From Erysipelotrichaceae bacterium (GTDB taxonomy: Bacteria > Bacillota_I > Bacilli_A > Erysipelotrichales > Erysipelotrichaceae): DNA of 64,000 bases. The position numbers and the translations under genes are program-made. Location: positions 1 through 64,000 of the forward strand of contig JAUNNY010000001.1 in the NCBI GenBank assembly GCA_030531215.1. Direction: 5' to 3'. Below are positions 37,010 through 44,782 of the stretch, one piece after another; the first letter of the stretch is position 1; each line of letters starts with the position of its first letter. Under the pieces are notes generated by a model, which saw only the letters and a list, made by a program, of their open reading frames with translations, searched no databases and had not been told where the DNA came from.

Positions 37010-37493
37010 GGCCAAATCAGAAGATCTTCCTTGCATTATGGAAATTGTAGAAAAAGGAAGAAAAAAGATTGCGGAATACGGTATTGATCAGTGGCAAAAT
37101 GGTCATCCAAATCTCGAGATGTTTAAGAAAGATATTGAAAAAGACCGCTTGTATGTTTTAAAAGATGAGAAAATACAGGGTGTATTTGCACTAATAGATC
37201 ATGATTATAGTTATGATGAGATAGATGGCAAATGGCTAGATGATTCTGATTATGTTGCTGTTCATCGTGTTGCGGTTAATCAAAAAGGTTTAGGAAGTTA
37301 TCTATTTAGTGAATTAAAAAAACAATATCGTCATATACGCGTTGACACACATAAGGGTAATATCGCGATGAATAAGTGTTTACTTAAAAACGGTTTTACT
37401 TATTGTGGAGTTATCAGTTTAAAAGATGAACATGGCGTCTTAACCATTCAAGAGGGTGGAGGATTAAGAAATGCCTATGAATATATTGAATAG
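36996..37493 (+). CDS. GNAT-family N-acetyltransferase
   Basis: This 165-residue protein has the GNAT fold: strand VAVHRVAVNQKGLGSYLFSEL with a reduced acetyl-CoA loop (Q-x-x-G-L-G, about 89-94) and the C-terminal MNKCLLKNGFTYCG. GNATs transfer acetyl groups to amines or proteins; the substrate is unknown. It overlaps pcrA, so it is probably co-translated. Confidence 0.85.
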   Translation: MIIVKAKSEDLPCIMEIVEKGRKKIAEYGIDQWQNGHPNLEMFKKDIEKDRLYVLKDEKIQGVFALIDHDYSYDEIDGKWLDDSDYVAVHRVAVNQKGLGSYLFSELKKQYRHIRVDTHKGNIAMNKCLLKNGFTYCGVISLKDEHGVLTIQEGGGLRNAYEYIE

Positions 37494-37536
37494 TCTTAAT
37501 TCTTAAATGTTCAATAAAAAAACACTTTCATAATTA

Positions 37537-37591
37537 TGAAAATATTTTCAGAAAAAAATAGTTGACTTATTTTCATAAAATGTAATAAAAT
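37537..37591 (+). promoter_or_regulatory. Promoter with upstream palindrome for the T-box operon
   Basis: TTGACT (37562-37567) and TAAAAT (37586-37591) are 18 bases apart. A perfect TGAAAATATTTTCA palindrome (37537-37550) lies 11 bases before the -35, centred near -54. It sits in a 22-base stretch also found at 18132-18153. Confidence 0.6.
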
Positions 37592-37597
37592 TCAATT

Positions 37598-37840
37598 AGA
37601 AACTTTGAACCGAATAGTATCTCAAATGATTCGTTGTAGAGAGATTGTGATTGGTGAAAGCAATTGCGATAGTTTGTAGAGAATACATCGGTGAGTTAAA
37701 TGTTTGAATAGAGTAGAACATTTCGGTAACTACCGTTAAAAAGTTAGGCTATGATAGTAGTCGATGAGATTATTACAGTGATGTGATAATGAATTAAGGT
37801 GGTAACACGTTTCTTACGTCCTTGTTAGGGCGTTTTTATT
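37598..37840 (+). ncRNA. T-box leader, predicted tyrosine-specific
   Basis: A long structured leader precedes the ABC transporter. It holds a stem I with an AGAGAG purine motif and a GGTGAAAG distal loop. The specifier segment GAA-TAC is at 37681-37686 (specifier TAC, Tyr), followed by short central stems. The T-box AAGGTGGTAACACG is at 37796-37809, and a terminator stem ACGTCCT/AGGGCGT (37816-37833) is followed by five T. The TGGT that pairs with the tRNA end fits discriminator A, as in tRNA-Tyr, not G as in tRNA-Trp. Uncharged tRNA should permit readthrough into the transporter genes. Confidence 0.85.
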
Positions 37841-37858
37841 TTCTTGGGAGGAAAGCAA

Positions 37859-38797
37859 ATGAAAAAATTATTAGTAGCGTTGTTAACATTGGTTATGCTT
37901 ACAGGTTGTTCAGGTTCAACAAACAAATATAATGTAGGCGTTATCCAATTAGTGCAACACGATGCTTTAGATTCAGCAACACAAGGTTTTGTTGATTGTC
38001 TAAAGGACGAATTTGGTGATGACATCAATATTGATGTTCAAGTTGCTTCAGGTGATAGTGCTGTATGTTCAACTATGGCAACTAACTTTGTAGCTGAGGG
38101 TGTTGATTTGATTATGGCTAATGCCACTCCAGCTTTGCAAGCAACTAGCCATGCGACAGACACAATTCCAATTTTAGGCACTTCAGTTACAGAATATGGT
38201 GTAGCTTTAGATATCGACAATTTTAATGGTATTGTTGGTAATAATGTTTCTGGCACTTCAGATTTAGCTCCACTAGATGAACAAGCACAAATGATCATTG
38301 ATCTAGTTCCTGATGCTAAAGTTGTCGGTATGTTATATTGCTCAAGTGAAGCAAATAGTTTATATCAAGTAAAGAAAGTTCAAGAATATTTAGAAGCTAA
38401 AGGATTGACAGTCAAGTCTTATTCGTTCTCTGATTCTAATGATGTATCTAGTGTTGCAACTAGTGCATGTCAAGAAACTGATGTTATTTATATTCCTACA
38501 GATAATACTTGCGCTTCTAATGGTGAAGTTATCAAATCAGCTGCTATGGGTAATGTACCAATTATCGTTGGTGAAAAAGCTTGTTGTAAAGCTGTAGGTG
38601 GTGTTGCAACATTATCAATCGATTACTATGAATTAGGCAAGACTACTGGTCAAATGGCTATTAAGATTTTAAAGGGTGAAGCTAAAGTCGAAGAAATGCC
38701 TATAGAATACTTCGCAAGCCCTGTAAAGAGTATTGATAAAGAAGTAGCAGAAAGCTTCAATATTGCTATTCCTGATGGTTACGAGTTGATGGATTAA
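37859..38797 (+). CDS. ABC transporter substrate-binding lipoprotein (TrpX-type)
   Basis: This 312-residue lipoprotein (lipobox LTGC, about Cys17) has the type 1 periplasmic-binding fold of the ABC_sub_bind family: VGVIQLVQHDALDSATQGFVDCL, then NATPALQATSHATDTIPI, and a C-terminal lobe ending PVKSIDKEVAESFNIAIPDGYEL. Homologues are named TrpX, yet the T-box upstream indicates tyrosine. GGGAGG precedes ATG 37859; an earlier in-frame TTG (37844) overlaps that site. First gene of a three-gene importer. Confidence 0.9.
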   Translation: MKKLLVALLTLVMLTGCSGSTNKYNVGVIQLVQHDALDSATQGFVDCLKDEFGDDINIDVQVASGDSAVCSTMATNFVAEGVDLIMANATPALQATSHATDTIPILGTSVTEYGVALDIDNFNGIVGNNVSGTSDLAPLDEQAQMIIDLVPDAKVVGMLYCSSEANSLYQVKKVQEYLEAKGLTVKSYSFSDSNDVSSVATSACQETDVIYIPTDNTCASNGEVIKSAAMGNVPIIVGEKACCKAVGGVATLSIDYYELGKTTGQMAIKILKGEAKVEEMPIEYFASPVKSIDKEVAESFNIAIPDGYELMD

Positions 38798-38799
38798 TT

Positions 38800-39687
38800 A
38801 TGATTAGTATTTCAAGTTTAATTAATCGTTTGCCTGGAGGCATTGCTCAAGGACTAATTTGGGGCATTATGGCTCTAGGAGTGTATGTTACATTTAGAGT
38901 TTTAAAAGAATCAGATTTAACTGTGGATGGTTCTTTTGCGATGGGTGGAGCAGTTACCGTTATGCTTCTACAAGTAAATGTTAATCCTGCTGTATCTTTG
39001 ATTGTTGCTTTCCTTGCAGGTGCAGTTGCTGGTGTAACAACTGGTTTGATTCATACTAAACTTAAGATTCCTGCAATTCTTTCGGGAATCTTGGTTCAAT
39101 TAGCTTTATTCCCAATTAACTTACATATTATGAATATGGCTGCTAATGTAGCTATTAATTTAGATAAGGTAAATTTACTTATTTCGATTAGGAAAGTTCC
39201 ACTAACAATTCTTGTTTGTTTTATTGTAGCTATCATATTGATTGCGGTTATGTATTGGTACTTCGGTACTGAACAAGGTTGTGCTATACGTGCGACTGGT
39301 AATTCTAATCATATGGCTTTAGCTCAAGGCATCAATATTGATACGATGAAGATTATTGGCTTTGGTTTAGGTAATGGTTTGGTTGGTCTAGCTGGTGGTA
39401 TTCTTTCTCAATATCAAGGCTTTGCGGATATCAATATGGGTAGAGGTGCTATCGTTATTGGCTTAGCTGCTATTATCATTGGTGAAGCACTATTAGAAGT
39501 TATCTTTAAGAAAGGTTGTAGTTTTTATACTAGATTAGCCTTTGTTATAGTAGGTGGAATAATTTATTATTCTGCGATGGTATTTATCTTATGGTTAAGA
39601 ATAGATTCTAATGATTTAAAACTATTTACAGCTTTGATAGTTATGATATTCTTAGCAATTCCTAATTTTAAGAAAGGAAAAGAATAA
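38800..39687 (+). CDS. ABC transporter permease (TrpY-type)
   Basis: This 295-residue permease of the branched-chain/TrpY class has about eight to nine helices. The segment RATGNSNHMALAQGINIDTMKIIGFGLGNGLVGLAGG is the conserved cytoplasmic coupling loop. It starts two bases after the binding-protein stop; the ATPase follows directly. Confidence 0.92.
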   Translation: MISISSLINRLPGGIAQGLIWGIMALGVYVTFRVLKESDLTVDGSFAMGGAVTVMLLQVNVNPAVSLIVAFLAGAVAGVTTGLIHTKLKIPAILSGILVQLALFPINLHIMNMAANVAINLDKVNLLISIRKVPLTILVCFIVAIILIAVMYWYFGTEQGCAIRATGNSNHMALAQGINIDTMKIIGFGLGNGLVGLAGGILSQYQGFADINMGRGAIVIGLAAIIIGEALLEVIFKKGCSFYTRLAFVIVGGIIYYSAMVFILWLRIDSNDLKLFTALIVMIFLAIPNFKKGKE

Positions 39688-39688
39688 T

Positions 39689-40483
39689 ATGCTTAGAATA
39701 GAAAATATCAAAAAGGTATTTGATGAAAATACCGTTAACGAAAAACGTGCATTAAATGATATAAGTCTAATATTGAATGATGGCGAGTTTGCGACTGTTA
39801 TCGGTTCTAATGGTGCTGGTAAATCGACGCTGCTAAATGCGATAGCTGGTTCATTAATGGTTGATTCTGGAAAGATATATATTGATGATATTGATGTCAC
39901 TAATATGCCCGAATATAAGCGTGCATCATATATTGGTAGAGTATTCCAGAATCCAACAATTGGTACCGCTTCTGATATGTGGATTGAGGAAAACCTAGCT
40001 TTAGCTAATAGACGTGGTCAAAGACGTGGTTTGGGTCGCGGCATCAATGACGAAGAAAGAAAATATTTCTTAGAGTTATTAAAAGAATTTGATTTAGGTC
40101 TAGAAAATAGAATGACTACTAAGGTTGGTTTATTATCTGGTGGTCAAAGACAAGCGTTAACCTTAATTATGGCTACAATTCAAAGACCAAAACTATTATT
40201 ATTAGATGAACATACTGCTGCTTTAGATCCAAAGACAGCTACGAAAGTATTATCAGTTACAAATGCTATTGTTAGAAAATCAAATTTAACAACTTTCATG
40301 GTAACTCATAATATGAAAGATGCGATTAATTATGGTGATAGATTATTAATGCTTAACAACGGTCGTATCATTCTAGATATTAAAGGTGAAGAAAAGAAGT
40401 CATTAACTGTTGAAAAACTATTGAATATGTTTGAAAAAGCAAGTGGTGAACAATTCAGCAGTGATGCAGCTATATTAGGATAA
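39689..40483 (+). CDS. ABC transporter ATPase (TrpZ-type)
   Basis: This 264-residue ATPase has Walker A GSNGAGKS, a Q-loop (VFQNPTIGT), signature LSGGQRQA, Walker B LLLLDEHTAALD and H-loop TH. Walker B is followed by Glu-His rather than Glu-Pro, as is usual in this subfamily. It completes the importer controlled by the T-box. Confidence 0.93.
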   Translation: MLRIENIKKVFDENTVNEKRALNDISLILNDGEFATVIGSNGAGKSTLLNAIAGSLMVDSGKIYIDDIDVTNMPEYKRASYIGRVFQNPTIGTASDMWIEENLALANRRGQRRGLGRGINDEERKYFLELLKEFDLGLENRMTTKVGLLSGGQRQALTLIMATIQRPKLLLLDEHTAALDPKTATKVLSVTNAIVRKSNLTTFMVTHNMKDAINYGDRLLMLNNGRIILDIKGEEKKSLTVEKLLNMFEKASGEQFSSDAAILG

Positions 40484-40516
40484 CGACATAATCGATTATC
40501 TTAATTAATACTTATA

Positions 40517-40550
40517 TAAAAACTATCTCCAATTGCGGAGATAGTTTTTA
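40517..40550 (+). terminator. Terminator of the T-box ABC operon
   Basis: An AACTATCTCC/GGAGATAGTT stem with loop AATTGC, A-rich before and T-rich after; it may serve both strands. Confidence 0.85.
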
Positions 40551-40571
40551 TTAGTAAAGAATAAGAAATGA

Positions 40572-40994
40572 TTATTCACACAACACTTCAACATCATCTG
40601 GTCTTTCAACGATTGAATATTCGGTATAATTCCAACGACTATGATCATCATTCGAGAAACTAGAGCCACACTTTGTTTCACCGATTGCTTTTCCTTTAAT
40701 TGGTAAAATAGTGTCATTTTTTATATCGAGTTGCCCTCCATTATAGTAGTCATAGTCTATAAGGATGATAGCACCATAAAAATGACCATTTTTAACTAAA
40801 ATTCTTTCAGGAATTATTTCTATATACTTAACTATAGTTTCTTCACTGTGTTGACTACCTCCATAATCTTCGCCATATGAATTAACTAATTTTAAAACAT
40901 ATGAGTTTCTTTCGAGGAAGATTTTTCTACATTCATTAACAGTGTAGTCTTTTAACACGATATTGTTTGCCTTGTTTAGTGTTTTTAATTGCAT
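40572..40994 (-). CDS. Conserved hypothetical protein, soluble
   Basis: This 140-residue soluble protein is rich in aromatic and acidic residues, with no signal or membrane segment. No known motif is visible. AAGGAG precedes the ATG, and a 66-residue gene lies 13 bases upstream on the same strand, so the two form a small operon. The beta-strand-rich middle (KYIEIIPERILVKNGHFYGA) suggests a small alpha/beta domain. Function unknown. Confidence 0.65.
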   Translation of the reverse strand: MQLKTLNKANNIVLKDYTVNECRKIFLERNSYVLKLVNSYGEDYGGSQHSEETIVKYIEIIPERILVKNGHFYGAIILIDYDYYNGGQLDIKNDTILPIKGKAIGETKCGSSFSNDDHSRWNYTEYSIVERPDDVEVLCE

Positions 40995-41007
40995 GTAAGC
41001 TCCTTAT

Positions 41008-41208
41008 TTATGCTTTTTTGAATGAAACTACTTGGTTTTTCATTGAGATCTTTACTTGATATCCCATGGCTTCAATTTCTTTCTTATAGGTCAAAAAAGC
41101 GTGGTCTATATCAAAACCAAGGATGTCTTTGACACGTGAAAAAGGAAGTTCAAGGGCTTTAGAACTATTGCTTACGACATATTTCCATAAGGGTTCATAC
41201 TTGCTCAT
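41008..41208 (-). CDS. Small conserved protein, 66 residues
   Basis: The protein begins MSKYEPLWKYV and contains LPFSRVKDILGFDIDHAFLTYKKE and VSFKKA at the end. This layout recurs in short Clostridia/Bacilli proteins, either alone or fused to other domains, and may be a small nucleic-acid or protein-binding fold. TATAAT lies on the minus strand about 14 bases before the ATG, and no ribosome-binding site is visible. It is followed by the 140-residue gene. Confidence 0.7.
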   Translation of the reverse strand: MSKYEPLWKYVVSNSSKALELPFSRVKDILGFDIDHAFLTYKKEIEAMGYQVKISMKNQVVSFKKA

Positions 41209-41269
41209 AATTATTTAATTAAATTATACAATTCACAAGAAAAAAAGACATTATTCAGATGGCTAGATA

Positions 41270-41345
41270 TGTTAAAATATATTTGCAAAAGCACTTTCGC
41301 GAAGCTGATGACTTCTACTTGTCAGTAGTCGCGCATCGGCTTTTA
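41270..41345 (+). promoter_or_regulatory. Extended -10 and terminator-like leader before the NifU-like gene
   Basis: TG-T-TAAAAT (41270-41278) should start RNA near 41285. The leader then forms a hairpin AAGCTGATG (41302-41310) with CATCGGCTT (41334-41342), followed by TTATTTT, an intrinsic terminator 20 bases before the ATG. CGCGA (41298-41302) can pair with TCGCG (41329-41333), which excludes the outer terminator stem. This looks like an attenuator with two exclusive states; no known riboswitch class is recognised. Confidence 0.6.
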
Positions 41346-41361
41346 TTTTAAAGGAGGAATT

Positions 41362-42054
41362 ATGGTTTACTCAAAAGAAGTAGAAAACATGTGCACAGTA
41401 AAATGTGGCGCAAGCCATGGTTGTGCTCCAATTCCTGAAGAAGGCAAATGGGTTTATTCTAAAGAAATTAAGGATATCTCAGGTCTAACTCATGGTATTG
41501 GATGGTGTGCACCACAACAAGGAGCTTGTAAACTTACTCTTAACATTAAAGAAGGTATCATTGAAGAAGCTCTTATTGAAACATTAGGTTGTTCAGGTAT
41601 GACTCACTCTGCAGCTATGGCATCTGAAGCAATCGTTGGTAAAACTTTATTAGAAGCTATCAACACTGACTTAGTATGTGATGCTATTAACACTGCAATG
41701 AGAGAATTATTCTTACAAATCGTTTATGGACGTTCTCAATCTGCTTTCTCTGAAGGTGGACTTGTAATTGGTGCAGGACTAGAAGATTTAGGAAAGGGAA
41801 CAAGATCTCAAGTAGGTACTTGTTATTCTACAAAAGCTAAAGGTCCTCGTTACTTAGAATTAGCTGAAGGTTATATTACAAGAATTGCTTTAGATAAAGA
41901 TGATGAAATTATCGGTTATGAATATGTAAATATGGGTAAGTTCATGGATGCTATTAAAGCTGGAACAAATCCTGATGAAGCATTTAAGAAAGAGATCAAG
42001 ACTTATGGTAGATTTGCTGATGCTGCTAAGTATATTGATCCTAGAAAGCAATAG
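41362..42054 (+). CDS. NifU/IscU-like iron-sulfur scaffold-type protein
   Basis: This 230-residue protein has an IscU-like core (about 55-165) preceded by a Cys-rich N-terminus (Cys11, 15, 21, 49, 56). Cys77 in TLGCSGMTHSA matches the first scaffold Cys of IscU/NifU; Cys106 and Cys154 are spaced much like the other two ligands. AAAGGAGGA precedes the ATG. It is followed after 14 bases by the GGGtGRT protein gene, a pairing seen in other anaerobic Firmicutes. The extra N-terminal cysteines suggest a second metal site. The exact role is unknown. Confidence 0.8.
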   Translation: MVYSKEVENMCTVKCGASHGCAPIPEEGKWVYSKEIKDISGLTHGIGWCAPQQGACKLTLNIKEGIIEEALIETLGCSGMTHSAAMASEAIVGKTLLEAINTDLVCDAINTAMRELFLQIVYGRSQSAFSEGGLVIGAGLEDLGKGTRSQVGTCYSTKAKGPRYLELAEGYITRIALDKDDEIIGYEYVNMGKFMDAIKAGTNPDEAFKKEIKTYGRFADAAKYIDPRKQ

Positions 42055-42068
42055 GAGGACAGAAAAGT

Positions 42069-43073
42069 ATGGCATTATTTGAAGGTTACGAAAGACGTAT
42101 CGAAAAGATTAATTCTGTTCTTAATAAGTATGGAATTTCTTCAATTGAAGAAGCAAAGAAAATTGTTGATGAAACAGGTGTTGATGTTTACACAATCGTA
42201 AAAGGTATTCAACCAATTTGTTTCGAAAACGCATGTTGGGCATATATCGTAGGTGCTGCAATCGCTGTAAAGAAAGGTGATAAGACAGCTTACGAAGTAG
42301 CTAAGTCATTAGGCGAAGGTTTACAATCATTCTGTATTCCTGGTTCTGTTGCTGAAGATAGAAAAGTTGGTTTAGGTCATGGTAACTTAGCTGCTATGTT
42401 ATTAAATGATGATACTAAGTGTTTTGCTTTCTTAGCAGGTCACGAATCATTTGCTGCTGCTGAAGGTGCTATTGGTATTGCTAAATCTGCTAACAAAGCT
42501 AGAAAAGAACCATTAAGAGTTATCTTAAATGGTTTAGGCAAAGATGCTGCTAAGATTATTTCTAGAGTTAACGGATTCACTCATGTAGAAACTAAATTTG
42601 ATTACTTCACTGGTGAAGTTAATATCGTTAATGAAACTAAATATGGTAACAATCCTGATAGATTAGCTGTTAGATGTTATGGTGCTGATGATGTTAGAGA
42701 AGGCGTTGCTATCATGCATAAAGAAGGTGTTGATGTTTCTATTACTGGTAACTCAACTAACCCAACTAGATTCCAACATCCAGTAGCTGGTACATATAAG
42801 AAAGAATGTATCGAACTAGGAAAGAAATATTTCTCAGTAGCTTCTGGTGGTGGTACTGGTAGAACATTGCATCCAGATAATATGGCTGCTGGTCCTGCTT
42901 CTTATGGTATGACTGATACTATGGGTAGAATGCATTCAGATGCACAATTCGCTGGTTCTTCTTCAGTTCCTGCACACGTTGAAATGATGGGCTTAATCGG
43001 TATGGGTAATAACCCAATGGTTGGTGCATCAGTTGCTGTTGCAGTTGCAATCTCTGAAGCATTAAATAAATAA
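42069..43073 (+). CDS. GGGtGRT protein
   Basis: This 334-residue protein carries the family motif GGGTGRT at 260-266, followed by LHPDNMAAGPASYGMTDTMGRMHSDAQFAG and a Gly/Met-rich C-terminus. No enzyme function has been assigned to the family as far as I know. Glycine-rich turns and conserved Cys51, Cys56, Cys89 and Cys118 would allow cofactor or cluster binding. AGGAGG precedes the ATG. It is probably co-transcribed with the NifU-like protein and may be its client or partner. Confidence 0.88.
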   Translation: MALFEGYERRIEKINSVLNKYGISSIEEAKKIVDETGVDVYTIVKGIQPICFENACWAYIVGAAIAVKKGDKTAYEVAKSLGEGLQSFCIPGSVAEDRKVGLGHGNLAAMLLNDDTKCFAFLAGHESFAAAEGAIGIAKSANKARKEPLRVILNGLGKDAAKIISRVNGFTHVETKFDYFTGEVNIVNETKYGNNPDRLAVRCYGADDVREGVAIMHKEGVDVSITGNSTNPTRFQHPVAGTYKKECIELGKKYFSVASGGGTGRTLHPDNMAAGPASYGMTDTMGRMHSDAQFAGSSSVPAHVEMMGLIGMGNNPMVGASVAVAVAISEALNK

Positions 43074-43099
43074 TCAATTAATCTAGAATTAATTATTAT

Positions 43100-43129
43100 G
43101 GCTATCACAAAACAGTGATAGCCTTTTTT
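43100..43129 (+). terminator. Terminator after the GGGtGRT gene
   Basis: A GGCTATCAC/GTGATAGCC stem with loop AAAACA is followed by six T; the next TATAAT begins four bases later. Confidence 0.92.
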
Positions 43130-43144
43130 GTATATAATAAAGAT

Positions 43145-43768
43145 ATGGAAAAATACCAAAACGCTAAAAAAGGTTTTATAAAATTAACGATTGGTGAAAT
43201 ATTAATTATTATTGATTCTTTTACAGATCTTTTTAAGGTTGATTCTTTTGTATTTATTTTAGTCTTACTTATTTTATCGATAATTGGTTTAATCATTAAT
43301 TTAAAGGGCTTAAAACTAGTGGCTAAAGATGATGCTGGCTATAAAAGAGCACGTAAATGGGCAATAGGATCTTTAGTTGTAGTAATAGTAGGTGTAGTTG
43401 TAGCAGGAATTGCTGACATATTTAGTACATCTTTAGGAAGTGCAGTTAGTAAATTGATACAAGCGGGTAATTCAGCATGTGAATTTGTTGCTTCATATTT
43501 TATTGTTCAAACTTCAATTGTTATTTTAGATAAAAATGAAAAGCTTAATCTTTCAAGTTTCGCTAAGAAAACTTTGAATTTATATTTAGTTTCTTTCTTA
43601 CTTGGAAACATCATATATGCATTTATGATTTTTGATTCACCAACTTTGGTTATGATTGCAAAGGTGTTATCAACAGCAGGCAGTATATTAGATTTAATCG
43701 CTAAACTGATGTATCTAATCTTCTTGTATAAGATGTACAAAATAATACCAAATGAAAAGGGATGCTGA
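43145..43768 (+). CDS. Membrane protein with five to six helices, unknown function
   Basis: This 207-residue protein (from ATG 43145) has about five helices, a basic interhelical segment (YKRARKWA), and no catalytic motif. TATAAT (43133-43138) ends six bases before the ATG with no ribosome-binding site, so a leaderless mRNA is expected. The stop lies in the loop of the following terminator. No family recognised. Confidence 0.65.
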   Translation: MEKYQNAKKGFIKLTIGEILIIIDSFTDLFKVDSFVFILVLLILSIIGLIINLKGLKLVAKDDAGYKRARKWAIGSLVVVIVGVVVAGIADIFSTSLGSAVSKLIQAGNSACEFVASYFIVQTSIVILDKNEKLNLSSFAKKTLNLYLVSFLLGNIIYAFMIFDSPTLVMIAKVLSTAGSILDLIAKLMYLIFLYKMYKIIPNEKGC

Positions 43769-43795
43769 GCATCCCTTTATCTTGTTTTTTTGTTC
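43756..43795 (+). terminator. Terminator between convergent genes at 43.77 kb
   Basis: An AAAGGGATGC/GCATCCCTTT stem with loop TGA (the stop codon of the upstream gene) is followed by a T-rich tail. Confidence 0.85.
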
Positions 43796-43801
43796 TAATA
43801 A

Positions 43802-44629
43802 CTATTCAGCTTTTTCAAAGATACAAGCTTGGCAATCTTCCATTGCAGCACCTGTCCAGTATAGTTTACCATCGATAATATCGAAGTAACCTGCGTTGTT
43901 TGAAGCTGTAGATATAACTTCTTCACCTTTGTAGCTGTCGATTGTTTCGCCCTTGTATTCTAATTTTTCGCCATTTAATGTAGCTTCCATTTTCCATTCA
44001 GTATATTCTTCAGCAGAGCTTGACCAATCTACTGTAATTTCATATACATCACCATTTTTAACTACTTGAGCGTTAGCTCTTTGTGAAACTGAATCTTGAT
44101 AACTACCGACGATTGGATCGTCTTCTTCACCGCTAACTAGCTTTTTGATTTCCATTGCTGCTTCTGCGAAAGCATCATCATTTGTACCATCTTGTTTAGC
44201 AAGGTATAAAGTATATTGAGTTTCGTCTACGAAGAATCTGAATAAATCGAAATCATTTGATATTACCATTGTTTCTTGGTTAGCTACATAGTTGTTGTCA
44301 TCGCTATATGCACCAGAAATATCACCTTCAGTATAGTTAGCGCCTCTTAATGTGTATTCAGCACCATTTACTGTGAAGTTGTATTGGCCTACTGTTGCAT
44401 CGCTAGATTCGATTACAAAGTATTTTTCGTTATCTTTGCCTGCTACAGGAATAGATACTAGATTGATTCCTGCTTTTTGATTGACTTCATCTAATGATTC
44501 AACTTCTTTCATTGGATTAACCATATTAGCTGCAGTGTTATTTTCTTCTTGCTTTTCTTCATTGCTTGAGCATGCTACTAAACTCATAGCCATTAGAACT
44601 GTAAGTAGTAAAACTAATAATTTTTTCAT
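43802..44629 (-). CDS. Secreted lipoprotein, paralogue of the one at 9849-10703
   Basis: This 275-residue lipoprotein has lipobox LVAC (Cys20), an acidic linker, then MVNPMKEVESLDEVNQKAGINL, YTLRGA, FRFFVDETQYTL, GSYQDSVSQRA, SAEEYTEW and a final DGKLYWTGA, each with a counterpart in the other lipoprotein. AAAGGAGG precedes the ATG. It stands alone here, while its paralogue sits beside a cystatin-like gene. Function unknown; outward-facing surface protein. Confidence 0.78.
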   Translation of the reverse strand: MKKLLVLLLTVLMAMSLVACSSNEEKQEENNTAANMVNPMKEVESLDEVNQKAGINLVSIPVAGKDNEKYFVIESSDATVGQYNFTVNGAEYTLRGANYTEGDISGAYSDDNNYVANQETMVISNDFDLFRFFVDETQYTLYLAKQDGTNDDAFAEAAMEIKKLVSGEEDDPIVGSYQDSVSQRANAQVVKNGDVYEITVDWSSSAEEYTEWKMEATLNGEKLEYKGETIDSYKGEEVISTASNNAGYFDIIDGKLYWTGAAMEDCQACIFEKAE

Positions 44630-44782
44630 TTTTTAATACCTCCTTTACTACCAGACTATATTATACAGTATGTTGTTGTTTCTTTGCACAAATATGCTTT
44701 TTTGTATTTAAAAAATAGTACAAAGGTGCTATCATTAGTAGTAATTGGTTTATTATTTTTATACCTAAAATAGGAGGCTAAA

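Noticed and set aside
37598-37840. Tryptophan-specific T-box
   Set aside because: No TGG specifier is at the expected place, and the T-box TGGT does not fit the G discriminator of tRNA-Trp.
41362-43073. L-serine dehydratase alpha/beta pair
   Set aside because: Gene sizes and the Cys-rich N-terminus first suggested this, but the GGGTGRT motif and the IscU-like Cys pattern identify a different pair.
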